DNA from: Paraburkholderia sp. SG-MS1
Lineage (GTDB): Bacteria; Pseudomonadota; Gammaproteobacteria; Burkholderiales; Burkholderiaceae
DNA length: 64,000 nucleotides
Assembly: GCF_012275575.1 (NCBI RefSeq)
Contig: NZ_NPIH01000276.1
Location: 1-64,000 of the forward strand
Direction: 5' to 3'
How positions within the stretch are numbered: the first letter of the stretch is position 1; each line of letters begins with the position of its first letter. The notes below the pieces were generated by a model, which was given only the letters and a program-made list of their open reading frames with translations, did no database searches and was not told the DNA's origin. The position numbers and the translations under genes are program-made. Shown here piece by piece: positions 1 to 8,726 of this stretch.

Positions 1-1406
1 AGGTCCGCGATGTTCTGCTGTGTCAACTGCGGCGTCGAGTGAACCGCGCGCGGCTTGGCACCGTCGGCCGCGGTCGTGCCGCCGGCGTCGGTCTGCCCCT
101 GACCCATCGGCAATTCTTCGTCGATGTTGCCCTGGTAGGCCGCGGGCAGATCGTTGAAGGCCTGGGCGGTCGCGCCCGACGCAGCCGTCGGGAACAGCGC
201 GAACGACGGGTTCTGCGTCACCTGGCTGGCGTCGCCGCCGGTGCTCGGATACCAGTACTCCGGATTCGTGTCGCGCGTGTTGTAGAAATTCAGCACCTGC
301 ACGAGCGAGTGGAACACACCGTTGTGGAAGAACACGCTGCGTGTCGCGACGTTGCGCAGCGTCGGCACCTTGAAACGGCCGCAATACGGATCGGGGACAG
401 TGACGCCGGTGAACGAATCCGGGCCCGAGCCGCTGCTAGCCGTGCCGGGTGTGTGGATGTTGTTCAGCGGGCCGCACAAGCCCATGTCGTAATACGACGC
501 GTCGTTGTTGCTCGGGATCGGATCGGGGTTGTCCCAGATCTGCTTGTCGTTGCGCGGCGCGCCGATCGCCTGATACGTGAAGTCGGTCATGAGCCCGACC
601 GAGCCGTTGAAGTTCGCGCCGGCATAGTGGCACGCGACGCATCCCGCACCGTGATCGGTGTCGTTGAACAGCTGCAGGCCGCGCATTTCCGCGGCCGTCA
701 GCGTACCGCCCACCTTGTTGGACAGATACAGGTCGAACTTGCTCGCGTAGGGCTGGAAGCTCGGATCTTCCTGCTGGTACGCCTGCAACGCGAGACCGAC
801 GTCGTTGAAGGTGGCATTCGCGTCGGAGAACACGTTCGCGCCGAACGCCTGCTGGAACAGCGCCGCGTACGACGCGCCCTTCACGGTCTGCACGACGGCG
901 GCCGGTGACGCGTTGTTCATCTCGAGCGGATTGAGCAGCGGCAGGGCCGTCTGCGTGGCGAGCGTCGTCGCGCGACCGTCCAGCATGAAGCCGCCGCCTG
1001 GTGCGTTCTGCGTGATGCCATCGGGGTTGTCGGCGACGTCGTTGTAGGGCGGCGTCATCGATTTGTAGCGCAGCGAAGGCACCGCGCGCTGGCCTTCCAG
1101 CGATGGATCGGAGCCGAGCTGCACAGACAGGCTGTTGGGCGGCCCATACGCATATTGAGGGCTGTGGCAGCTCGCGCAGGACATGTTCTTGCCGCCGGAC
1201 AGATTCTGGTCGAAGAACAACTGCTGCCCGACCTGCGCCGCCGCGCTGAGCTTGACCGTGGCGGGGGGCGCCACGCTGCCGCCCGAAGCCGGCGGGTTCG
1301 AGCCGCTGCTGCTAGTGGTACTACTGCTGCTGTCGCTGCCACCGCCGCCGCAGGCGGTCAATATGAAGGAGAGCGCGCAGATCACGCCCACGGAGATTTT
1401 TCGCAT
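1..1406 (-). CDS. di-heme cytochrome c peroxidase family lipoprotein (3' end beyond window)
   Basis: The reading frame starts at the ATG at 1406 and stays open to base 1, so about 468 residues are visible and the C-terminus is missing. A lipoprotein signal (lipobox LTAC, Cys19) is followed by a low-complexity Gly/Ser linker. Two CXXCH haem-binding motifs are present, CASCH at residues 77-81 and CVACH at 256-260, the spacing expected of the bacterial di-heme cytochrome c peroxidase/MauG family. Family members reduce hydrogen peroxide or oxidise substrates in the periplasm; as a lipoprotein this one is probably membrane-anchored. It lies about 170 bases downstream of the phosphoesterase on the same strand, separated by a strong hairpin. 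The family call is firm; the substrate is unknown. Confidence 0.9.
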   Translation of the reverse strand, partial: MRKISVGVICALSFILTACGGGGSDSSSSTTSSSGSNPPASGGSVAPPATVKLSAAAQVGQQLFFDQNLSGGKNMSCASCHSPQYAYGPPNSLSVQLGSDPSLEGQRAVPSLRYKSMTPPYNDVADNPDGITQNAPGGGFMLDGRATTLATQTALPLLNPLEMNNASPAAVVQTVKGASYAALFQQAFGANVFSDANATFNDVGLALQAYQQEDPSFQPYASKFDLYLSNKVGGTLTAAEMRGLQLFNDTDHGAGCVACHYAGANFNGSVGLMTDFTYQAIGAPRNDKQIWDNPDPIPSNNDASYYDMGLCGPLNNIHTPGTASSGSGPDSFTGVTVPDPYCGRFKVPTLRNVATRSVFFHNGVFHSLVQVLNFYNTRDTNPEYWYPSTGGDASQVTQNPSFALFPTAASGATAQAFNDLPAAYQGNIDEELPMGQGQTDAGGTTAADGAKPRAVHSTPQLTQQNIAD

Positions 1407-1491
1407 ATTAGTTTTTTTGCCTGAATCCGATTGCCGGGCGGTCCTGGCAGGGCCGAAGGGCCCCCTGGCAATGGGACGGACAGAACGGAAA

Positions 1492-1522
1492 CTGCCGGGC
1501 CGCGAAAAACGCGGCCCGGCAG
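1492..1522 (-). terminator. strong GC-rich hairpin after the phosphoesterase gene
   Basis: A perfect 13-bp inverted repeat (ctgccgggccgcg and its complement) with a 5-base A/T loop lies between the phosphoesterase stop and the peroxidase start. On the minus strand it is followed by a short T-rich stretch (TTTCCGTTCT), so it probably terminates or attenuates the upstream gene. Confidence 0.7.
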
Positions 1523-1579
1523 GGAGCAATTACGCACTTGCCGATGCGGGAGGCGATCCATTGCCTCCGAGCTGCGCAC

Positions 1580-3916
1580 TTACTTGGCGAGGGCCCACAC
1601 GTTGGCCTGGGTTGCGTCCGGACCCGCTTTACGCGAAGCCAGCGACGTGCTCGTCACGTCAACCGGGTTCAGCTTCTGCGTGTAGGTTGCAGGCGTGATG
1701 TAGGCATGGTTCATCGGACGCACGGAGTCGAGGTGCGTATCGGCGCTGCCCGCGAGTTCCGGCAGGTTCAGGATGTTGCTCGCGATGAACGACTCCGTGT
1801 ACTTCGCGCGAGCGAGGTACGTTTGCGGCTGAACCGGGTCGGCGATCTGGAACATGTCCTGCAACGTGCGCACCAGCGAGAAGTGGCTGTACTCGTCGCT
1901 GTCGACAACGTTCGCGTTAGCCTGGTTCGTCGCCACACCGAAGACCGAGTTGCCGTGACCGTGATTGCCGGCGTTGTACAGCGTCGTCGTCGTCGGCGTG
2001 AACTTGCCGTTGGCGAACGTCAGCGGTGCCTGGTTCACGTTCGACGTCACCGGGTTCCAGCCGCAGCACGAGGTGGAGCTACCTTCACCTTCGTCGAACA
2101 TCACGACGATCGCCACCTTGCGTTGCTTGTTGGTCCACAGCGGGGACGCCTGGATCTTGGCAACCACCTGACGCACGTAGTCGTCACCACGCTGAACGAT
2201 CTGCGTGCTGCCACCAGAGCAGGACGGATCGCTGCCCGTGCCGTGCATGTCATCGCACTGGTCCGGCATGATGAAGTTCACGTTGCCCACGTCGCCGAGC
2301 GCGAGGTCGGTGCTGAACTGGTCGAAGTTGAAACCGGTCGGGACCTTGTAGGCCGTCGTCTTCGCCCAGTCGGCGGCGGTGTACTGCGTGCCGAAGATGG
2401 TGCGGTTGTCGGCGTAGAACTCAGGCAGATTGCGCGTCTGCTGATAGGCCATGCCAGGGTGGTGCTTGGTCTTGTACAGCGCGCCCGGCACCGTGAAGGC
2501 CGTCCCGTTGCCGCCCGGGCCCTTGAAGGTGTCCGAGATGGCAGCGTCGGCAATACTGTCCGAGCGCGGGTCCTGGCCCGGGTTCATCGATTCGCTGTAG
2601 CTGCGCCACGTCATGCCGGCTTGCGAAAGCAGCGTGAAGAGGCTCGGAGCCGAAACGTTGTGGTTGGCGATCGCGCCAGGCGTCATACAGGCCGCGCTCG
2701 TCACGGCCGTGAGGTGAGCCGTGTCCTGCGGGGGCAGTGCGCCGACCGCGACGAGCGGCTGGCCGTCCGAAGCCGTGCCGCCGGCAAACGGCTTGTCCGT
2801 CGGCGCGTTGGTGCCGCTCGTGCCTGCGCCGCAGCCCCACCAGTTGTCGTCCACGATACCCCAGTCGTCCGCGCCGCCGAGTGCCGTGTAGTTCGGCTCG
2901 CTCGGGTTGCCGGTCGAGTAGTAGGTCGTGAACTGGTTGTTGGCGGTCAGGAACTGGTTGATGAACGGAGCGTTCGTCGAATCGAGAATCCCCGGCGTAC
3001 CCGGCGTCGGGCCCACGCTGTGGTTCTCGAGCATGATCACGAACACATTGTCGTAACGCGGAATGCCTTCGACGTTGAACGCGGCCTGCTGTGCCTGCGC
3101 GAACGTAACGGGCGCCTGCTGCACGGTCGGCTTCACGACGGTTGCGGCGCTCACGCCTGTTGCGCTGACCAGCGACGGATCGCCACCCGGCACGGCGAGG
3201 TTGTCGGGGAACAGGTCGCCGCGATCGAGCTTGGTCGTCGCGTACGTGTAGCGGTTCGCGAGCTGGTTCTCTTCGAACAGCACGGACTGCTGCTCTGCGC
3301 CCGAGAGCTTGTTGACGTCGCCGAGCACGTCGGCTGCAGACACCGTCACCGACGACGCGCCGAGCGCCGGCGTGCTCATGCGCGCGGCCAGGTTGGCCTT
3401 CTCGGCCGCGTAGGTCGTGCCGTTCGCTTCGACGAGACGCTGCACTTCGCTCGACATCGGACTGATCACGACGCTCGTCGCGCCCTGGTCGGTGATCTGC
3501 GCCGCCGAGGCGCGCAGGATCAGGTGGCTCGGGACTGCTGCGCCGGTCGCCGTGTTAGTGGCCTTGGTGCTCACGTCGGCGATCAACTGGCCGGTGGCGC
3601 TGGTTTGCAGCGAGAAGTGACCGTTGCTGTCCGTCGTCGCGGTAACTTCGGAAGCATCGCACTTGCCATTGCCGTTTGCGTCGACGCAAACCGTGGCGCC
3701 GGCGTAGTAGCCTGCCTTGATGGTCGGATTGCCGCTCGTGTTGCCCGGCACGAAGCCAGCGGCTGCAACGACACCGGAGACCGTCGGCGTCGTAGCCGGC
3801 GGCGGGTTGCTGGCGGTAGGCGAGTTGTCGCTATTGCCGCCGCAGGCCGCCAGTACGCAGGCTGCCGCGATCGACGTGAGAAGAGGAGTAGTACGTTTTA
3901 TTGGATTGGCCGACAT
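1580..3916 (-). CDS. phosphoesterase (acid phosphatase/phospholipase C superfamily) lipoprotein
   Basis: The 778-residue protein begins with a lipoprotein signal (VLAAC, Cys25). Residues 45-100 form a small beta-rich module containing an EF-hand-like loop, DANGNGKCDASE at 79-90. The main domain starts near residue 285 with NVFVIMLENHSVG and carries the later motifs of the PF04185 phosphoesterase family (MPDQCDDMHG, VVMFDEGEG, GNHGHG). Such enzymes hydrolyse phosphate monoesters or phospholipids outside the cytoplasm with metal help. It is probably anchored to the outer membrane. It starts just downstream of a 356-base gap and is followed by a terminator-like hairpin and then the cytochrome peroxidase. 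The exact substrate cannot be read from the sequence. Confidence 0.88.
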   Translation of the reverse strand: MSANPIKRTTPLLTSIAAACVLAACGGNSDNSPTASNPPPATTPTVSGVVAAAGFVPGNTSGNPTIKAGYYAGATVCVDANGNGKCDASEVTATTDSNGHFSLQTSATGQLIADVSTKATNTATGAAVPSHLILRASAAQITDQGATSVVISPMSSEVQRLVEANGTTYAAEKANLAARMSTPALGASSVTVSAADVLGDVNKLSGAEQQSVLFEENQLANRYTYATTKLDRGDLFPDNLAVPGGDPSLVSATGVSAATVVKPTVQQAPVTFAQAQQAAFNVEGIPRYDNVFVIMLENHSVGPTPGTPGILDSTNAPFINQFLTANNQFTTYYSTGNPSEPNYTALGGADDWGIVDDNWWGCGAGTSGTNAPTDKPFAGGTASDGQPLVAVGALPPQDTAHLTAVTSAACMTPGAIANHNVSAPSLFTLLSQAGMTWRSYSESMNPGQDPRSDSIADAAISDTFKGPGGNGTAFTVPGALYKTKHHPGMAYQQTRNLPEFYADNRTIFGTQYTAADWAKTTAYKVPTGFNFDQFSTDLALGDVGNVNFIMPDQCDDMHGTGSDPSCSGGSTQIVQRGDDYVRQVVAKIQASPLWTNKQRKVAIVVMFDEGEGSSTSCCGWNPVTSNVNQAPLTFANGKFTPTTTTLYNAGNHGHGNSVFGVATNQANANVVDSDEYSHFSLVRTLQDMFQIADPVQPQTYLARAKYTESFIASNILNLPELAGSADTHLDSVRPMNHAYITPATYTQKLNPVDVTSTSLASRKAGPDATQANVWALAK

Positions 3917-4272
3917 TGTGGGGTGCCCCTGTAGGTTGCATGTACTGCTTCTTTTTTGCGCCTTCCATCTATGCAGGCGACAGGGGATTATCGGATCGGC
4001 GTATTTATCTTCAGTGAAGGGAAACTTTCATTACATTTACTTTCATAGAATATTTATCTCGGAAGCAGATCGACGTTTTTCATCAAACTGAAATCTGGCT
4101 ATGAGCGGAAAACTGCTGTCGACTCTGATTGGGAACATGACCCGGACAAATCTCACGGCGCAGATCAACATGGCCTTGGCGATGCGGCGGGCAGAATGAT
4201 TCGATGGGACGTAGTTCGTATACGGAGAGCAAACCCGCCGACCACTGCGCCGGCCAACACCGTCACGCCCGG
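3917..4272. other. intergenic, AT-rich leader of the phosphoesterase gene
   Basis: No convincing gene. The stretch at about 3990-4070 is AT-rich and should hold the promoter of the phosphoesterase gene on the minus strand. No clear operator was recognised. Confidence 0.4.
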
Positions 4273-5655
4273 TCATGACGATGCGCCATTGCGCCTCGCT
4301 GCTTCGATTGCCGGCGAGGGAACCGATAGTACACGCCTCCGGTTGCCCTGCCAGACGCGCATGGCGACCGCGGGGCTGAGCAGCGACGACGGTGGCATCA
4401 TCAGGTTGACAACCTTCAGAAACGACGTCGCCAGCGTGCTGTCGCGTGTCGCGGCAAGGTGAAGCTTGCCAATGTACCAGTTGATGAAACGCAGCATGAG
4501 CGGGCGGGCGCCCTCGACTAGCGGATGGCGGAGGTCGTTGCCGACCGCAATGTCCCAGGGAATATCGACGATCTTCGCGGCCGCCCGGAAGAATCGACGC
4601 GCAAGATCGTTCGAACCCGGCTGCAGGCACCGCTGCAGCGCCAGTGCTTCCTCTGCCGCAACCGTCATGCCCTGCCCGTAGACAGGATTGAAGCTGCAGA
4701 TGGCATCACCGAAAACGAGGTAATTCTCAGGGAAACGTGCAAGCTTCTCGTACCGCCGACGCAGGTTGGAGGCGTAGCGGTAGCGCCTGTAATCGCTTAG
4801 AGGCTCCGCGCTTGCGACGACGTCGTGAATCTCCATGGTCGGCAACGTCGCCAGATATGCGAGAAATCCTTCGTCATCATCGGGCGCATCGTCGCCAAGA
4901 TAACCGCCGGCACTGACGATCCAGCTGTCGCTTTCCTGCGCGAGCATCACGCCGTTGCGCCAATGCGGCGCACTACCGGCGATAACGATACCTTGCTTGC
5001 CATCGAGATCCGTCGGCCGGCGTCGATAGGTACGAGTCATGTAGCTGATGCCGATCTCGACCTTCTCGTTGGCGGGAGGTGGGTAGCCCAACTCTTCCAG
5101 CCACGCCGCACTCGAAGCGCCACGACCAGTCGCATCGACGACAAGGTCCGCGTTGACGGTCTCTTCTGGCTTGCCCTCGATATACGTGCGCACACCGGTC
5201 ACGCGCCTGCGAACGGGGTCGGTCGCAAGACCCCGCACGGTGCAATTGTCGATGGCGCGCACGTTCGGCAACCTCATGAGCCGTCGGCGCAGATGACCTT
5301 CGAGCACGGGACGGCTTGCAAGCAAACCGATCAGGTCGCTCGCGCCGTTAGCAAGCCTGACGTTGCGGCCTATCCAGACCACATCGTTGGCGACGTCACC
5401 GATCAAGCCGCCGCTTTGCGCAATGACCTCACTGTTATATCCGGGGAAGAATTCCTCGAGCACCGCGCTGCCGCGCGCAAGGAGCCCATGCGTATGACGG
5501 CCCTGTGGCACACCCTTGCGCGGCGTGTCTGCGGCCGGAAACGCATCGCGTTCGAGCACGGTGACGATGGTGTAGAAATCCGACAGCACGCGGGCAGCCA
5601 GCAGTCCGCTCATGCCGGCGCCGATCACGATTGCATGTTCACCCAGTTTCTTCAT
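4273..5655 (-). CDS. FAD-dependent monooxygenase/oxidoreductase
   Basis: The 460-residue protein starts at ATG 5655, which has a GGAGG ribosome site just upstream; an upstream extension of the frame has none. The N-terminus shows the dinucleotide-binding fold (VIGAGMSGLLAARVL), followed by PRKGVPQGRHTHGLLARG and a late FAD motif, GDAICSFNPVYGQGM, typical of aromatic-ring monooxygenases and related halogenase-like flavoproteins. It should use FAD and NAD(P)H in the cytoplasm. It is transcribed divergently from the SARP/hydrolase fusion gene 119 bases away, whose product is the obvious candidate regulator. The substrate is unknown. Confidence 0.85.
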   Translation of the reverse strand: MKKLGEHAIVIGAGMSGLLAARVLSDFYTIVTVLERDAFPAADTPRKGVPQGRHTHGLLARGSAVLEEFFPGYNSEVIAQSGGLIGDVANDVVWIGRNVRLANGASDLIGLLASRPVLEGHLRRRLMRLPNVRAIDNCTVRGLATDPVRRRVTGVRTYIEGKPEETVNADLVVDATGRGASSAAWLEELGYPPPANEKVEIGISYMTRTYRRRPTDLDGKQGIVIAGSAPHWRNGVMLAQESDSWIVSAGGYLGDDAPDDDEGFLAYLATLPTMEIHDVVASAEPLSDYRRYRYASNLRRRYEKLARFPENYLVFGDAICSFNPVYGQGMTVAAEEALALQRCLQPGSNDLARRFFRAAAKIVDIPWDIAVGNDLRHPLVEGARPLMLRFINWYIGKLHLAATRDSTLATSFLKVVNLMMPPSSLLSPAVAMRVWQGNRRRVLSVPSPAIEAARRNGASS

Positions 5656-5773
5656 GTCAATCCTCCGGTTCAATCCGTCGCAACGGCTCCAGCGACCCTC
5701 GTTTGCAGGGAATGGTAGGATTGGCTCGTCCCCTGAGCGTCCCCTCGACGCCGTCATTGAGGGTCGCCTCGCC

Positions 5774-7330
5774 ATGGCTCTATTCAGCGTGCGGACGCTT
5801 GGATTTCCGGAGATCCGCCGGGATCACCGGCTGTGCCAGCTGCCCTTGCGCAAAGGGCTGGCTCTGTTGGTCTATTTGGCCGAAGCGGGGGGGTCAGTCG
5901 GGCGCGACGTCCTTGCCGCCATGTTGTGGCCGGAAGGCTGTGAAGAGGTTGTTCGGGCGCGGCTGCGGCGTCTGTTGCATCGCCTCCAGCACGCGCTCGG
6001 CGACGACACGCTCACCATAGATCGGTCTACGGTTAGATGGTCTGCAGCGATCACGCTGCAGGTGGATTCCCAACTGTTTGAGCAAGCCTGCGACCGCGGC
6101 GAGTTCGAGCGGGCGTGCCACCATTATCCCGGCGACTTTCTCGATGGTTTTGCGCCGGGCGACTGCCCGCAGTTTGACGAGTGGGCTTTTTTTCGCCGGG
6201 AGGCTTTGCGCGGCCGGATGATTCAAGCGCTCGAGCGGGTGGTGCAAGACAAGAACGTAGCGGGGGACTACGCGGCCGCGGCCGCGCACGCCGGCCGTCT
6301 TGTTGAGCTCGACCCGCTCAGCGAAGTGTACGGCCGGCACCTCATCCGCAACCTTCTGCTCGCCGGAGACCGGGCCACGGCCCAGCGGCACCTTGAGGCT
6401 CTGACGCAGCGCCTTCGTGACGAGCTGAACGTGGCCCCCGAACCGGAAACCGCCGCGCTGCTCGATGCCCGCGCAACGTTGCGCATCGAGGACCCGCCGT
6501 CGACGCGTTATGTCAGCAGTGGCGGCGTCCATCTCGCATTTCAGACCTATGGTGCCGGCCGCATTGATATTCTGGTGCTGCCCGGTTTCGTGTCGCACGT
6601 CGAACGGGTGTGGGAGGAGCCCCGGTGCCGGGCGTTCCTGTCTTCCCTCGCCGGGATGGGCCGTCTCATCCTGCTCGATCGTCGCGGCGTCGGGCTTTCC
6701 GACCGGGTCGGCTTCCATCCCAACGTCGACGCGACCGCGCGGGACATCGGCACCGTGCTAGACGCCGCTGGCAGCCGTCAGGTCGTGTTGTTCGGCGCAT
6801 CAGAGGGCGGCCCGGCATGCATCAGGTTTGCCGTTGATCACCCCAATCGCGTTGCCGGTCTCATTCTGTTCGCCTCGCTGGCGAAGGGAAGCGCAACGCA
6901 CGACTATCTCCACGCCCTCCAGGCGAGTCAGTATGACATGTGGCTGCAGCAGCTCGTCGCGGTGTGGGGCGGCCCTGCAGGCATTGAGACGTTCGCACCG
7001 AGCCTGTCCGGCGATCCTCAGGCGAGAGCCTGGTGGGCAGGCTTGCTTCGCGCCGCGTCGAGCCCGGGAGCCATCAAGGGAGTGCTCGAGGCGTTGCGCG
7101 ACATGGATGTGCGACATCTCCTCGGCCGAATTTCCATGCCGACCCTGGTGCTGCATCGTCACGCCGACCGCGCCGTTCGCATCGGCGCCGGCCGGCATCT
7201 CGCCAGTCACATCGCGCAAGCGCGATTCGTCGAACTCGACGGCGCCGATCACTGGCCCTTCGCGGGCGATCAGCAACCCGTTCTGGACGGGATCAAACAA
7301 TTTGTCGGCGGTCTCGCGGAGCAACTGTGA
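5774..7330 (+). CDS. SARP/BTAD-type regulator fused to alpha/beta-hydrolase
   Basis: The 518-residue protein starts at ATG 5774. Residues 1-90 resemble the winged-helix head of SARP regulators (LRKGLALLVYLAEAGG, LWPE, RLRRLLHRLQHALG), and residues 95-240 resemble the helical BTAD domain. From about residue 250 an alpha/beta-hydrolase follows, with nucleophile motif GASEG (Ser343), Asp465 and His493, a complete catalytic triad. It may bind or cleave a small ester and couple that to transcription; this is inference. It is divergent from the FAD monooxygenase gene, its likely target. Fusions of signalling or regulatory heads to hydrolases are known, but the ligand here is not. Confidence 0.82.
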   Translation: MALFSVRTLGFPEIRRDHRLCQLPLRKGLALLVYLAEAGGSVGRDVLAAMLWPEGCEEVVRARLRRLLHRLQHALGDDTLTIDRSTVRWSAAITLQVDSQLFEQACDRGEFERACHHYPGDFLDGFAPGDCPQFDEWAFFRREALRGRMIQALERVVQDKNVAGDYAAAAAHAGRLVELDPLSEVYGRHLIRNLLLAGDRATAQRHLEALTQRLRDELNVAPEPETAALLDARATLRIEDPPSTRYVSSGGVHLAFQTYGAGRIDILVLPGFVSHVERVWEEPRCRAFLSSLAGMGRLILLDRRGVGLSDRVGFHPNVDATARDIGTVLDAAGSRQVVLFGASEGGPACIRFAVDHPNRVAGLILFASLAKGSATHDYLHALQASQYDMWLQQLVAVWGGPAGIETFAPSLSGDPQARAWWAGLLRAASSPGAIKGVLEALRDMDVRHLLGRISMPTLVLHRHADRAVRIGAGRHLASHIAQARFVELDGADHWPFAGDQQPVLDGIKQFVGGLAEQL

Positions 7331-7591
7331 CCGGGAGATGCTGCACAACTCGGCTTGGGTCAGACAGAAAATGCCCCCGTCCAGACCATGGCACAGTGTC
7401 CGCGATGCACCCTGAACTGTGTGACGTTTTGATGAAGCGCGCTGAAAAATCGCCCCACGCACTCCTCGTCGGCACAACATCTCCGCACCACGGCTGTTCT
7501 GCATTAGGATTTCGTTATCTGAAGCACTTGCCCTAAACGCTGGCGCATCGACCGCGCCCCGAAATACCACGAACAGTAGTGGGAGTCCGGT

Positions 7592-7972
7592 TTGAAGAAG
7601 CGCGCCACCGTGATCTGCCGCCGAGGTAAGCGAATTCTCCTCGTCGCACGAAATCAATCGAAATGGGCCTTGCCGGGCGGGATTCTCAAGCACGGCGAAC
7701 ACCTGTCAGACGCCGCGCTTCGAGAGCTCAAGGAGGAGACGCGTCTCTCTGGCAAATCAGCCAAATATCTCTTTCAGTATCGCGGCGCACAGAAGCACCA
7801 TCACGTCTTTTTCTGTGACGTCTCAAAGCGAGCCACTGCCCGGGCGAACAATGAAATCTCCAGATGCCGCTGGGTTCATCTTGACGACATTCCACTGCTT
7901 CCGACTAGCGCTCCGACGAAAGTCATCGTCAAGGTCCTCGGTGAAAAACGCAACGGTTCCCGGCGCAAGTGA
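7592..7972 (+). CDS. Nudix (MutT-type) hydrolase
   Basis: The 126-residue protein uses a TTG start at 7592 with a GGGAG ribosome site six bases upstream. The Nudix box spans GGILKHGE to RELKEET, matching GX5EX7REUXEE; the Gly usually found before the final hydrophobic residue is Arg. Nudix enzymes hydrolyse nucleoside diphosphates linked to other groups, using a divalent metal held by the box glutamates. It stands alone after a 261-base gap that shows no other gene. The substrate cannot be predicted. Confidence 0.85.
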   Translation: MKKRATVICRRGKRILLVARNQSKWALPGGILKHGEHLSDAALRELKEETRLSGKSAKYLFQYRGAQKHHHVFFCDVSKRATARANNEISRCRWVHLDDIPLLPTSAPTKVIVKVLGEKRNGSRRK

Positions 7973-8082
7973 GGCGATCGCAATCCCCTGAGAATTCAGG
8001 CTTCGCAAAATTTTCTCGGCGGTCAAGCCGATCTTTGCGGCTAACGTGCCTTGTGTTGCCAACGTATCCATCATTCATCGAG

Positions 8083-8241
8083 AAGTACCGGTTGAAGCCT
8101 GGCGATATCGTGCTGGCGGTCAACCGCAAGCCCATGACGAAGCTCGCGCAGATGGCTGGGCCGATTTGCGAGCCGCATGGCAATGTGGCCCTGCTGGTGC
8201 AACGTGCGACGACGCGGCTCTTCCTGACGGGTGGCCCGTGA
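8083..8241 (+). pseudogene. relic of a DegP/DegQ-type protease (C-terminal PDZ end)
   Basis: About 50 codons read like the last PDZ domain of a Do-family serine protease (LKPGDIVLAVNRKPM, then NVALLVQRATTRLFL). There is no protease domain, signal peptide or first PDZ domain upstream; the preceding codons are unrelated and lie against the Nudix gene. I read this as a truncated relic. The match is recalled from the family, not searched. Confidence 0.6.
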
Positions 8242-8269
8242 GCAAATGCCGAGGCGGGCGCTATGCGCG

Positions 8270-8533
8270 TTATCGTGATGCGAGACCTGGTCGCCGTAGT
8301 GTGCTGGCGGCCTTGCGCTTTTTAGCTTCCGCTTTTCTGCAGACGTCGAGCAGCAACCATCGGGCGACGGTTTCGGGGCGGTCCATGCCGCAATGCGCCG
8401 TACGGATGTCCAGGCCGAAGTACACGATGACCGTGCCGTCCAGCACGCGGTACGAACCGTTATAAAAATTGCCGTCGAGCTCGACCGTGAGCGGTCGTTT
8501 TTCTTCGTATAGAGCTACAGCCACGTCAATCAA
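8270..8533 (-). CDS. small hypothetical protein, 87 aa
   Basis: The frame has sensible composition (ELDGNFYNGSYRVLDGTVIVYFGLDIRTA, then a basic tail with RKAEAKKRKAAS). The only starts are TTG at 8533 or GTG at 8524, and neither has a clear ribosome site. It looks like a small cytoplasmic protein of a beta-rich fold. No family was recognised. An AT-rich stretch upstream (8534-8726) can serve as promoter for this gene and for the phospholipase D-like gene on the other strand. Confidence 0.5.
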   Translation of the reverse strand: MIDVAVALYEEKRPLTVELDGNFYNGSYRVLDGTVIVYFGLDIRTAHCGMDRPETVARWLLLDVCRKAEAKKRKAASTLRRPGLASR

Positions 8534-8726
8534 GCCAATTCATAAAATGAAAACTTAGCCGTTCAATTAACGTCGGTCAATTCAATATACTTTTTGATGC
8601 AATTTAGTTAGCCAATAATGCCTTCCCGCGATGCGCGGATCACTTGCTTCACAACATCGCGGATGACTCGCCTTCTGTCACAAAAGCCCCATAGCATGGC
8701 CATCATGTGAAATTAAAGGGGCAACG

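Noticed and set aside
39..908. Long plus-strand open frame (289 codons) rich in Arg and Val
   Set aside because: It lies antisense to the cytochrome c peroxidase, has the composition of a GC-rich shadow frame and no family resemblance.
1538..3934. Plus-strand open frame of 798 codons opposite the phosphoesterase
   Set aside because: Its Arg/Val/His-rich sequence shows no domains, whereas the minus strand encodes a clear lipoprotein phosphoesterase.
4025..4050. PHO-box-like repeats (CTTTCAT twice) upstream of the phosphoesterase
   Set aside because: The two copies are 15 bases apart rather than 11 and lack the CTGTCAT core, so phosphate control is not supported.
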